Program-made: the position numbers and the translations under genes
Shown here: positions 43,245 through 51,252 of the stretch, piece after piece
Layout of the letters: the number at the start of each line of letters is the position of its first letter
Position numbering within the stretch: the first letter of the stretch is position 1
From: a virus
IMG/VR virus record: IMGVR_UViG_3300007538_000022
Location: 26,275 to 90,274 of that record
DNA: 64,000 bases
Reading direction: 5' to 3' (one strand)
Notes under the pieces: generated by a model
Database searches by the model: none
What the model saw: the letters and a program-made list of their open reading frames with translations, nothing else
Told to the model about the DNA's origin: nothing

Positions 43245-43848
43245 ACCGTTGATTTCATCAACGTATTTCGTTACTGATGTCTTGTTTGTGACTTCGTCAA
43301 AACAGACATTACGTAACTCATATTTTTTATTTTTTTTAGAATAATTATAATTTTTTAATTATTTCTTTTATGATACTTTCTGTAGATCGTTAGCCATAGG
43401 TCACCCTAGCAAGCTAGAGTGACAAAAAGATTTTTCTGTGAGTCGCTTCGCACATGAGTTTGTCAGCGGACTTTGTGACTCTCCCTTAGGCTCTGTACCT
43501 TACCTATGCCGCTACGAATTTTAAGAAATACTTTCAGGTGACTGTGTATTTCATAGGGATCAAACGTCAAAAACTTTTATACTATAAACAAACTAGGCAT
43601 TACCCTAATCATCGTCCTGTAAAGGATAGTGTATTATAGTCTGACAACAGACAGCCAAATTACGCATAGACCACACTCTCGATAATGTGACATTACGCAG
43701 CACTATTACAATCGGCGTGCCAACCTTAATTCTGTTTGTTTAAATGCCTAAGTATGATGTGATAGATGCCATTGAGATTTGCCTGTACTAACTTGCCTAA
43801 CTTTGTGCCTAAATTTTGTATTTAAAGATTGCCTGTAATTTTTTAATT
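43245..43848 (-). ncRNA. Probable structured non-coding RNA, about 600 nt
   Basis: No reading frame of useful length exists on either strand over 690 bases, which is exceptional here. A perfect promoter lies directly upstream. Within the transcript there are several strong hairpins: 43400-43423 (10 bp with a CTTG loop), 43270-43317 (a stacked hairpin of about 17 bp with a GAA loop), 43247-43263 (7 bp, GAA loop) and GTCTG-TTGT-CAGAC near 43640. The local base composition is richer in GC than the flanks. I could not match it to RNase P RNA, 6S RNA, tRNA or an intron core. A long leader or a replication origin are alternatives. The ends are estimates. Confidence 0.55.
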
Positions 43849-43854
43849 GTGTAT

Positions 43855-43883
43855 AGTATAATGCTGAATAAAAGATTTGTCAA
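43855..43883 (-). promoter_or_regulatory. Sigma70 promoter for the structured RNA region
   Basis: On the minus strand TTGACA (43878-43883), a 17-base spacer and TATACT (43855-43860). Transcription would begin near 43848 and enter the gene-free region, well separated from the next coding start at 43205. Confidence 0.75.
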
Positions 43884-43895
43884 CACTTTTTTAAA

Positions 43896-44144
43896 TTAAT
43901 TTTTATCTTCAATGGAAATTATTTCTGTTTTCTGAATAATTAAAGTTTTAAATGATGCAGAGTCAGATAAGTCTGGATTGTTTAAGTCTGTAGAGATAAT
44001 TTGTATTGGTATAAATTGTCTCGGATCGTTCAAAAGATCTTGTAATCGTTCATCTTTTGAAAGATAAATGTAACCTACAAATGCAGGCATTGATTTTGTT
44101 TTAATATTAACTCGTTTACACTCTTTGTATGAATTGTTTTTCAT
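43896..44144 (-). CDS. Conserved hypothetical protein (DUF6812-like)
   Basis: An 82-aa protein. AFVGYIYLSKDERLQDLLND and PRQFIPIQII recall small beta-rich bacterial proteins of the GxLxxxxxxRLxDLLN...FLPL type. A late promoter box lies 28 bases upstream. It is downstream of the bilin reductase gene; any link to it is unproven. Confidence 0.55.
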   Translation of the reverse strand: MKNNSYKECKRVNIKTKSMPAFVGYIYLSKDERLQDLLNDPRQFIPIQIISTDLNNPDLSDSASFKTLIIQKTEIISIEDKN

Positions 44145-44171
44145 AAATTAAATTAATATAGTTAAAGAAAA

Positions 44172-44179
44172 TATTTATC
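44172..44179 (-). promoter_or_regulatory. Late promoter box (GATAAATA)
   Basis: GATAAATA on the minus strand between the bilin reductase stop and the 82-aa gene start at 44144. Confidence 0.4.
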
Positions 44180-44181
44180 AT

Positions 44182-44868
44182 TTAAATTTGCGGAAAAAGC
44201 ACATTTTCTGAAAAATATTCTAATTCATTGTCTGAAAATCCTAACTTTTTTAATACTGCAGGTGTTTTTGGATTTTGTTTTTGATTATGACAATAAAAAT
44301 TATGTTTCTTAATTACAGTCTCCGACAGTTCTGTGTTGTTAAACATCTGAATAGATGTTAAGTATTGATTTAACACTTTTAACATTAAATGAATAAGTAG
44401 AGATACTTCTGCAATATTTTGAATGTTGCCAGCAGCAATTATACGATCGCTAAAGATATTCTTTGCCCATTCTGGAAGAACTCGTTCTTTAGAAACAGAT
44501 GTATTTTTTACTAAAGAATAATATTGAGAAGATACTAAATGGTTAGCTCCGGCAGACCCTGGACTAACATCCAAAAATAAGCCAGTTACTTTGTTAGCAC
44601 CGGCTATAACATCAAACCCAAAAATTGGGCTATTATTAGTATGACTTGGAAAAATGCATAAATGCATCATCCATAATTTTTTTGTAGTTCTAGCATCGAT
44701 AATATTTAGATGTGCTCGACTTATGTAATCGTTAGTCCAACTTCGATTTATTGAAGTAACAGAATTAAATGGTAATGTATGTACAGGGATTTCAGTTGCA
44801 TATGTATTAACGCATGTAACTGCAGACTCTGCACATTTTTCTAATAAGTCCCATATTTCACTATTCAT
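44182..44868 (-). CDS. pcyX: Ferredoxin-dependent bilin reductase (PcyX/PebS type)
   Basis: About 228 aa from the ATG at 44868, which overlaps the heme oxygenase stop; an upstream ATG at 44886 is possible. SRAHLNIIDAR aligns with the His88 region of PcyA and SPIFGFDVIAGANKVTG with its Asp105 region, so the catalytic His and Asp are kept. The PcyA Glu76 position (ENR) reads INR here, so reduction of the 18-vinyl group is unlikely. Phage enzymes of this family (PebS, PcyX) reduce biliverdin to phycoerythrobilin. The PcyX assignment rests on phage context and likely host, so the subtype is uncertain. Confidence 0.8.
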   Translation of the reverse strand: MNSEIWDLLEKCAESAVTCVNTYATEIPVHTLPFNSVTSINRSWTNDYISRAHLNIIDARTTKKLWMMHLCIFPSHTNNSPIFGFDVIAGANKVTGLFLDVSPGSAGANHLVSSQYYSLVKNTSVSKERVLPEWAKNIFSDRIIAAGNIQNIAEVSLLIHLMLKVLNQYLTSIQMFNNTELSETVIKKHNFYCHNQKQNPKTPAVLKKLGFSDNELEYFSENVLFPQI

Positions 44869-45397
44869 ACAATTGACGAAAAACATTAATAATAAACTTA
44901 AAACACGTTTTAGCTTCGTCAGCCATTGTGTCGTCTAAGTTAGATTTAATAAATGATTTTAAAGCGTCAACATCCCCGTCAAATGTATACATTTTTCCAC
45001 TACCCGGAGTGCGAGATGCTAACAGTTGACCTCCATTTAAATCACCCATAAAGTGAACATATATATGTGACCACAGTTTATGTACATTATTGCTGATAGA
45101 GTATAGGTATGTAATATACTCAGTAGTACTAGTTAAGATTTTAGGAGGTTTATCGTATGGATTTAGCTCTAATAAGTCTTCAGATATATAGTTAGTTCGA
45201 TATAATTCGGTATGATCTTTAAATAAATTATGTAGTGTTATAAAAGATTCTAAAGTATTGTATATAAGATATCTATTTTGCAAAAAAACAACGTAATCGG
45301 CAGTATTAATATTATTATTAAGCAAATCTTTAACAAAAAGTTGATTTTCTGCTTCTTTGTGTAATTCCCAAATAGCTTTAGCTAATGTAGACATCAT
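44861..45397 (-). CDS. ho1: Heme oxygenase
   Basis: A 178-aa protein. The proximal heme ligand is the His of AIWELHKEAENQLF, and the distal helix reads YVHFMGDLNGGQLLASR, matching the GDLSGGQ signature. It opens heme to biliverdin, CO and iron, giving the substrate for the overlapping bilin reductase. Its start overlaps the clpS stop by 4 bases and its stop overlaps the reductase start, so clpS-ho-pcyX form one translationally coupled string. Confidence 0.9.
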   Translation of the reverse strand: MMSTLAKAIWELHKEAENQLFVKDLLNNNINTADYVVFLQNRYLIYNTLESFITLHNLFKDHTELYRTNYISEDLLELNPYDKPPKILTSTTEYITYLYSISNNVHKLWSHIYVHFMGDLNGGQLLASRTPGSGKMYTFDGDVDALKSFIKSNLDDTMADEAKTCFKFIINVFRQLYE

Positions 45398-45693
45398 TCT
45401 TCCTCTAATTTAATTTGTAATGGAAATCTGTGAGATCTACTTAACAGTTGTGCTTCTGAAGCTTTTTGTTCAGCAATCTCAAAGTGATAAACACCTACAA
45501 TAGCTGAGCCTTCGTTGTGGATTTTTGAAGTTAAGTTTATTGCAGATTGTTCAGAGTGTTTAAACACATTTATTAAAATGTTAATAACCCATTCAAACGG
45601 AGTTTGGTCGTCATTCACAAACACAACTTTATATTTTTTTGGTTTTTTAAGTGACTTTTTAGTTTTAGTATCTAATACAGCTTCGGTAGTCAT
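45394..45693 (-). CDS. clpS: ClpS N-degron adaptor
   Basis: A 99-aa protein. YKVVFVNDDQTPFEWVINIL holds the N-degron pocket residues Asn and Asp (NDDxTP), and KIHNEGSAIVGVYHFEIAE holds the conserved His. ClpS delivers proteins with destabilising N-termini to ClpA. A phage copy could redirect the host ClpAP or work with the phage ClpP encoded 5 kb away. Its C-terminal residues and length are normal. Confidence 0.93.
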   Translation of the reverse strand: MTTEAVLDTKTKKSLKKPKKYKVVFVNDDQTPFEWVINILINVFKHSEQSAINLTSKIHNEGSAIVGVYHFEIAEQKASEAQLLSRSHRFPLQIKLEEE

Positions 45694-45715
45694 TGTAAAT
45701 CCTTAGTGGAAGTAT

Positions 45716-45747
45716 AAAAATACGCCCTTTATTTCTAAAGGGCGTAT
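45716..45747 (-). terminator. Rho-independent terminator after hsp20
   Basis: The minus strand forms an 11-bp stem (ATACGCCCTTT with AAAGGGCGTAT, loop AGAAAT), followed by a T run. It sits between the hsp20 stop and the clpS start, so clpS-ho-pcyX need readthrough or their own promoter; no clear promoter was seen. Confidence 0.85.
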
Positions 45748-45754
45748 ATAGTAA

Positions 45755-46216
45755 TTAGTTTTTTGATAATGTTAATACATTGTCATCGACTTGACTAATT
45801 TTAATTTGTTTAGGTTGCAGTTCTTCAGGTACATTTCTTACTAAATGAATATCTAACATACCAATATTTAGTTTAGCAGATTTAACTTCGATATGATCAG
45901 CTAAGGTAAACTCTCTTTGAAAATTGCGACCACCAATACCTCGATGTAAGTACTGCACATTGTCGTCTACTCTAGGTGAAGTTCCAACGACTTTTAAGGT
46001 GTTTTGATGATATGTAATTTCCAAGTTTTCCATGCTAAACCCGGCAACTGCTAATGAAATAAGATACTCATTTTCATTAAGTTGACAAATGTTATAGGGA
46101 GGATACCCTGATGAATGATTACTCGAATAATGTCGATCTAATGTATTAAATAATTGATCAAAGCCGATTGATGCTCTGTAAAACGCAGGTAAGTCTAATG
46201 AAGTTACTTTTTTCAT
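45755..46216 (-). CDS. hsp20: Small heat-shock protein (Hsp20/IbpA family)
   Basis: A 153-aa protein. The alpha-crystallin domain covers about 40-130: PPYNICQLNENEYLISLAVAGF opens it (landmark PPYNI and AVAGF), followed by LKVVGTS, YLHRGIGGRNFQREFTL and the start of the last strand. It is a holdase for unfolded proteins. Hsp20 is one of the more common chaperones in marine T4-like phages. The leader is nearly identical to that of groES. Confidence 0.9.
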   Translation of the reverse strand: MKKVTSLDLPAFYRASIGFDQLFNTLDRHYSSNHSSGYPPYNICQLNENEYLISLAVAGFSMENLEITYHQNTLKVVGTSPRVDDNVQYLHRGIGGRNFQREFTLADHIEVKSAKLNIGMLDIHLVRNVPEELQPKQIKISQVDDNVLTLSKN

Positions 46217-46245
46217 TTTAATTTCTCCTTATATTAAGCAAGATA
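46217..46245 (-). promoter_or_regulatory. Leader element shared with groES
   Basis: The minus strand TATCTTGCTTAATATAAGG then AGAAAT, carrying the ribosome binding site of hsp20. It matches the groES leader at 48315-48338 at all but one or two positions, suggesting a common control element. Confidence 0.55.
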
Positions 46246-46273
46246 TATGATTAAGCCTGAAAGCACTTAATCT

Positions 46274-46333
46274 AAAAAAACACTTATAGCAAGGCGACTT
46301 GGCTTCATATTTTTCTTACTCGCTATAAGTGTT
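46274..46333 (-). terminator. Rho-independent terminator after groEL
   Basis: The minus strand forms a 12-bp stem AACACTTATAGC/GCTATAAGTGTT around a 36-base loop that may fold further, followed by a run of T. It ends the groES-groEL transcript and separates it from hsp20. Confidence 0.8.
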
Positions 46334-46368
46334 AAAGCTATTACATATTAAGCATTACTGCTTATTTT

Positions 46369-46376
46369 TATTTATC
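46369..46376 (-). promoter_or_regulatory. Late promoter box (GATAAATA) after groEL
   Basis: GATAAATA on the minus strand 3 bases past the groEL stop. It could fire towards hsp20 but would have to read through the terminator at 46274-46333, so its use is unclear. Confidence 0.3.
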
Positions 46377-46378
46377 AT

Positions 46379-48019
<1,641 letters not shown>

Positions 48020-48026
48020 CTATTTG

Positions 48027-48311
48027 TTACTGTACAACTGCTAAAATTTGTGATTCATCTAAAATTAGATAATCAACCCCATCTTCGGATACTTTAATAC
48101 CTGCCCCTTTATTAAAGATAACAGTATATCCAATCGATACTTCGAGAGGAACAATTTGTCCATCGGCAGTAACTCGACCACTGCCTACTTCACATACTTC
48201 CCCTTTGATTGGTTTTTCTTTAGCGTTGTCTGGAATAAATAAACCACCAGATGTTTTTGTTTCAGTTTCACAAGGTTTGACAAGAATTTTGTCACGAATT
48301 GGTTTCATCAT
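48027..48311 (-). CDS. groES: Cochaperonin GroES
   Basis: A 94-aa protein. MMKPIRDKILVKPCETETKT opens the beta-barrel, the mobile loop reads KTSGGLFIPDNAKEKP, and GDYLILDES-like VDYLILDESQILAVV closes it. The size is that of cellular GroES, unlike T4 gp31 which is longer and divergent. It is the first gene of the chaperonin pair. Confidence 0.95.
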   Translation of the reverse strand: MMKPIRDKILVKPCETETKTSGGLFIPDNAKEKPIKGEVCEVGSGRVTADGQIVPLEVSIGYTVIFNKGAGIKVSEDGVDYLILDESQILAVVQ

Positions 48312-48314
48312 AAA

Positions 48315-48338
48315 ATTTCTCCTTTATTAAGCAAGATA
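48315..48338 (-). promoter_or_regulatory. Leader element shared with hsp20
   Basis: The minus strand TATCTTGCTTAATAAAGG then AGAAAT, with the groES ribosome binding site. It is near-identical to 46221-46245 upstream of hsp20. Confidence 0.55.
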
Positions 48339-48383
48339 AAAATGAGCCCATTATTGGCACTCTACAATACGCACAATGCGTGG

Positions 48384-48629
48384 TTAAAAAAGCCGTTTCG
48401 ATCTAATTGAATCTTTTTCAATCTTTTTCAAATGTCGAACTCTTCCTGCGGCTTTATCCTTTTTACGTTGTACACTAGGTTTAGTGTAAAACTCACGTTC
48501 ACGTAACAGTTGTAAAAGTCTGTCTTTTTGTACTAGTTTTTTAAGTTTTCTTAATGCAAAGTTTACGTCGTTATTTCTAACTTCTACAGAAAGACCTTTT
48601 ACTTTATTGTAACTTCGTTTGTTCTTCAA
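48384..48629 (-). CDS. rpsU: Ribosomal protein bS21
   Basis: An 81-aa protein starting with TTG at 48629, chosen because a strong GGAGG motif lies 5 bases upstream. LSVEVRNNDVNFALRKLKKL, REREFYTKPSVQRKKDKAAG and the basic C-terminus match bS21. bS21 sits near the anti-Shine-Dalgarno region of 16S rRNA, and phage copies are known in marine phages, including pelagiphages. It may favour phage mRNAs. Confidence 0.9.
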   Translation of the reverse strand: MKNKRSYNKVKGLSVEVRNNDVNFALRKLKKLVQKDRLLQLLREREFYTKPSVQRKKDKAAGRVRHLKKIEKDSIRSKRLF

Positions 48630-49017
48630 TCGTACCTCCTAAGATACTTGTTAGTATGTCTAATGAAATTATTTTATTATTACTTATAATACTATATATA
48701 CTTTTTGTTGCTTTTGATAACCAAAAAGTTTTCGATTTACTAATTAAAAAACTTAGCAAATCTCGCACACATCCAGATGTGTTATCTACATCAATAATAG
48801 CTATATCACACATGTTAAACGACGATAATAACCAGTTAATTTCTTCAGTTGTGTTTTCTAAACTATTATAATAGTAAATATTTATGTTTTTGTCAATTTT
48901 ATTTAGTAAAATGTCTTGTACATTTTCTTTTAATTCTATACTAGGGTATAACAATAATACTTGAAACGACTCGTTAAATAAGTTATCAGGGTATGAAATA
49001 ATGTTAATTTTATTCAT
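48604..49017 (-). CDS. Hypothetical protein, possibly receiver-like
   Basis: A 137-aa protein. VLLLYPSIELKENVQDILL, MCDIAIIDVDNTSGCVRDLL and FWLSKATKSIYSIISNN show alternating beta strands and helices like a small Rossmann or receiver-like fold. No catalytic motif was recognised. It overlaps bS21 by 26 bases and the nuclease by 8 bases. A promoter-like TTGACA-17-TATTAT lies inside it near 48854-48895 (minus), possibly for rpsU. Confidence 0.5.
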   Translation of the reverse strand: MNKINIISYPDNLFNESFQVLLLYPSIELKENVQDILLNKIDKNINIYYYNSLENTTEEINWLLSSFNMCDIAIIDVDNTSGCVRDLLSFLISKSKTFWLSKATKSIYSIISNNKIISLDILTSILGGTIEEQTKLQ

Positions 49018-49426
49018 TTATTACAATTAATCCCTCGTTAATCAGTTTAGCTCTATTTTGTAAATGTAAAACATCCCTTTCTTCTTTACTATCAACATAC
49101 GGAACAGCATATCCTTCTGATAACATTGTTTCAGCAACAGACACTGCATCTACTAAAAAGTCGCCTAAAATTCTTCCAAATTTACCTTTAAATTGATTAG
49201 ACACTAGTACAACTGTAGAACCATTATTAAAGATTTCTTTTAACCGTTTAGTAGATAATAATCCAAACTGTTTCTCAACTAAATCAGAAGATCTAGATTC
49301 AGGAGCATCAATCCCAACTATTCGCACCCTTTCATTATAAAGCCAGACTCCAAACCCTAAATCGATGTTAATATCAACTGTGTCACCGTCTACTATTTTA
49401 TTTATTACACAATTGTAACTGTACAT
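49010..49426 (-). CDS. Thermonuclease-like (SNase) nuclease
   Basis: A 138-aa protein. NKIVDGDTVDINIDLGFGVW, RVRIVGIDAPESRS, and FKGKFGRILGDF keep the SNase-fold Asp, Arg and Glu positions. It would cut DNA or RNA near calcium. There is no signal peptide, so it acts inside the host or virion. It lies just after the tmRNA terminator. Confidence 0.8.
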   Translation of the reverse strand: MYSYNCVINKIVDGDTVDINIDLGFGVWLYNERVRIVGIDAPESRSSDLVEKQFGLLSTKRLKEIFNNGSTVVLVSNQFKGKFGRILGDFLVDAVSVAETMLSEGYAVPYVDSKEERDVLHLQNRAKLINEGLIVINE

Positions 49427-49445
49427 AAAAAATAACCTATATGTG

Positions 49446-49474
49446 AAAAAAAGTTGGGGGATTTCTCCCCCAAC
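49446..49474 (-). terminator. Rho-independent terminator of the tmRNA gene
   Basis: The minus strand forms GTTGGGGGA-GAAA-TCCCCCAAC, a perfect 9-bp stem with a GAAA tetraloop, followed by seven T. It ends the tmRNA transcript just before the nuclease gene. Confidence 0.92.
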
Positions 49475-49916
49475 GGCATAAGTAGTTCTGTTGACCGGAT
49501 ACTTACAATCCGCGAACCTGCTGGTTATTAAGCAGCCATTTCCAGATCGGAAAACAATCCTTCAATTTTCAGTTCAGGGGTAAATGTTTTATTGTCATTT
49601 ACATTAATTACTTCTTTGTCTAATCTAATTAGACTTATGTTAATTCCGCGAATACTAATATTCAAGCATACATTAACAACGGTTTTCCGTATTAACCGAT
49701 TCTCACTATTACCAAACATACCACGTCGAAACTATGTCACCCCCATCGTAAGCACTATTCATTAACTAACGCATTACGATATTCGTCTTAGGTTTTTAAT
49801 TTGCTATGCTGGAAGATACCTTATCTCCCGATTACCACTTAATAGTGCTTATGGTGGAGGTGGCGGAGAATCGCACTCCGCGTCCGCAATATCCCTAATA
49901 ACAGGTCAACGAATTC
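49475..49916 (-). ncRNA. ssrA: Circularly permuted (two-piece) tmRNA
   Basis: In transcription order: acceptor piece (about 49916-49852) ending CACCTCC-ACCA with a T-arm at 49863-49881; intervening segment 49745-49851 with an 11-bp helix (49749-49759 with 49841-49851); then the coding piece starting at 49744 with GGGGGTGACATAGTTTCGAC. GGGGGTG pairs with CACCTCC (7 bp, one G-U). The tag frame is 49531-49602, starting VNDNKTF and ending DLEMAA followed by two stops. The helix CTGCT-TAATAACC-AGCAG spans the stop (49518-49535). GGTCAAC in the coding piece (49490-49496) pairs with GTTGACC in the acceptor piece (49904-49910). Piece ends and the resume codon are inferred. Confidence 0.93.
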
Positions 49917-50063
49917 TTAATAAAACTTATTTTTATATTTATAATCTAAGTCAATTCGAGCTTTTCTATCGAGGATCTTTCGTTCTTTCCACCAAGAAAT
50001 TGGAGGATCAAACTTAGAAAAGTAATCCTTAGGCCTTTGTTGAGATTTAATTTTTTTACTCAT
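49917..50063 (-). CDS. Small basic hypothetical protein
   Basis: A 48-aa protein (MSKKIKSQQRPKDYFSKFD, then SWWKERKILDRKARIDLDY), basic with two adjacent Trp. Its ATG overlaps the stop of the gene at 50056 (ATGAGTAA), so it is coupled, and it ends at the tmRNA. I recall similar small phage proteins with a PPxSWWKER motif but no function. Confidence 0.6.
   Translation of the reverse strand: MSKKIKSQQRPKDYFSKFDPPISWWKERKILDRKARIDLDYKYKNKFY
49936..49943 (-). promoter_or_regulatory. Late promoter box (TATAAATA) upstream of tmRNA
   Basis: The minus strand reads TATAAATA, the exact T4 late consensus, about 20 bases upstream of the tmRNA acceptor piece and inside the 3' end of the 48-aa gene. The tmRNA should therefore be made late. 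Confidence 0.6.
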
Positions 50064-50373
50064 TTGAAATAGCAATAGTTAAAACTTCTTTTAATGATAA
50101 CTTATTTAAGTCTGCAAAGCAACTTACAATAGATAAGTTTCCTTTTGACAAGTCACCACCGCAAAACATAATAATGTCTTGCTCAGTTAGCAATTCATTT
50201 TTATGTTGTGCCAACCAAAGCAATGCTAAAACAACAGCAGATGATGCTTTAGATTCGGAGATTCTATTTTGTTTTTTTATAAATCGAACTGCTTGATCTT
50301 TTACAGTTACATAATCTATAATACGATGTGTTAAGGATTCAAAATATGCGATTGTTTCTTGTCTAGGGGTCAT
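50056..50373 (-). CDS. Hypothetical helical protein
   Basis: A 105-aa mainly helical protein (MTPRQETIAYFESLTHRIID; SAVVLALLWLAQHKNELLTE). No motif was recognised. It overlaps the HAD phosphatase stop by 11 bases. Confidence 0.5.
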   Translation of the reverse strand: MTPRQETIAYFESLTHRIIDYVTVKDQAVRFIKKQNRISESKASSAVVLALLWLAQHKNELLTEQDIIMFCGGDLSKGNLSIVSCFADLNKLSLKEVLTIAISNE

Positions 50374-50959
50374 TGTATTGTTTAGTAGTTAAAATAAAAT
50401 TTGTAATTTCTTTCCATGTACTAAATCTATGTACGTTAGAATGCTCGATTTCTCTGTTATATTTATGATCTAAAATAATTGGTTGTAAATTATGCGATAA
50501 TCCATCAAAAATATTTTCCCATTTATCTTCAATCCAAAACATATTAGTATCTTTATACCTACTTAATGAATTATACTTGCTAGAGCTACATGGTAAACAT
50601 ATTATACTATTAAATGCGTAATAACCAAAGACATTTTTTAAATTTTTTTCCCTTAATGCAACGGAATACACATCATTTGAAAAACTAGTAATACATTCAA
50701 TTATAAATCCATTCCTACGTAGAGTATCGATACCTTGTTTAGCATCTCTTAATGCAGGTAAAAATCCAATCCACGACGAGTTATTAAATTCATTTACAAA
50801 GTTAATAGCAGTATTTACTGGAATTTCATAACGATCTGAAGGATAGTACGCATTCTCGTTTTTTATCTTATAAGATCCTTTTAAATTAAGCCATTCATGG
50901 AAATATTCATCCCAGTTAAGTAATACACCGTCGACATCGACTAATACTTTGTTAAACAT
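50363..50959 (-). CDS. HAD-family phosphatase
   Basis: A 198-aa protein. KVLVDVDGVLLNWD is HAD motif I (DxDG), ECITSFSND fits motif II and FWIEDKWEN motif IV. Possible roles are a 5'-nucleotidase or polynucleotide phosphatase; T4-like marine phages often carry such nucleotidases. The substrate is unknown. Confidence 0.75.
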   Translation of the reverse strand: MFNKVLVDVDGVLLNWDEYFHEWLNLKGSYKIKNENAYYPSDRYEIPVNTAINFVNEFNNSSWIGFLPALRDAKQGIDTLRRNGFIIECITSFSNDVYSVALREKNLKNVFGYYAFNSIICLPCSSSKYNSLSRYKDTNMFWIEDKWENIFDGLSHNLQPIILDHKYNREIEHSNVHRFSTWKEITNFILTTKQYNDP

Positions 50960-51252
50960 TAGTTACATCCACAATCTTCAGTTGTTTTTGGTCTTTTTGT
51001 ATTATAAACTGCAATATCTAATTGCTTTTGAATGTCTTGAAATTTAATAGTTTTTAATGCAACTGGCAATACAGGATTCATATGAACTTGATGCCCTGAT
51101 ATAATTTGACTACCAGACGCATTAATAATATTTACACCGTTAATTTCGTGTGCTACATTTGATTTCCATCTAATAATTACTGAGCCGTCGTTGAATGTTT
51201 CAACTTCGTTAATTGCGTTTAATAGTGAATTTAATTTTTCTTCATTTGTCAT
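50959..51252 (-). CDS. Hypothetical protein
   Basis: A 97-aa protein with an amphipathic N-terminal helix (EEKLNSLLNAINEVETF), a beta-rich centre (GSVIIRWKSNVAHEING) and a C-terminal CGCN. It joins the upstream structural gene without a gap. The function is unknown. Confidence 0.5.
   Translation of the reverse strand: MTNEEKLNSLLNAINEVETFNDGSVIIRWKSNVAHEINGVNIINASGSQIISGHQVHMNPVLPVALKTIKFQDIQKQLDIAVYNTKRPKTTEDCGCN

Noticed and set aside
43381-43700. RNase P RNA or 6S RNA in the gene-free region
   Set aside because: A piece reading ACAAAGTCCGCTG looked like the RNase P GAAAGTCCGGGC motif, but the partner P4 strand and other conserved blocks were not found, and 6S features are lacking.
49528-49719. 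A 63-aa protein-coding frame starting MFGNSENRLIRK
   Set aside because: The frame is the tmRNA coding piece. Only its last 24 codons before the tandem stop are meant to be read, after ribosome switching; it has no ribosome binding site and overlaps conserved tmRNA structure.
49800-49910. An ordinary tRNA gene at the CCA-ending element
   Set aside because: Only a T-arm and acceptor strand are present, with no D- or anticodon arm. The element is explained by the permuted tmRNA.
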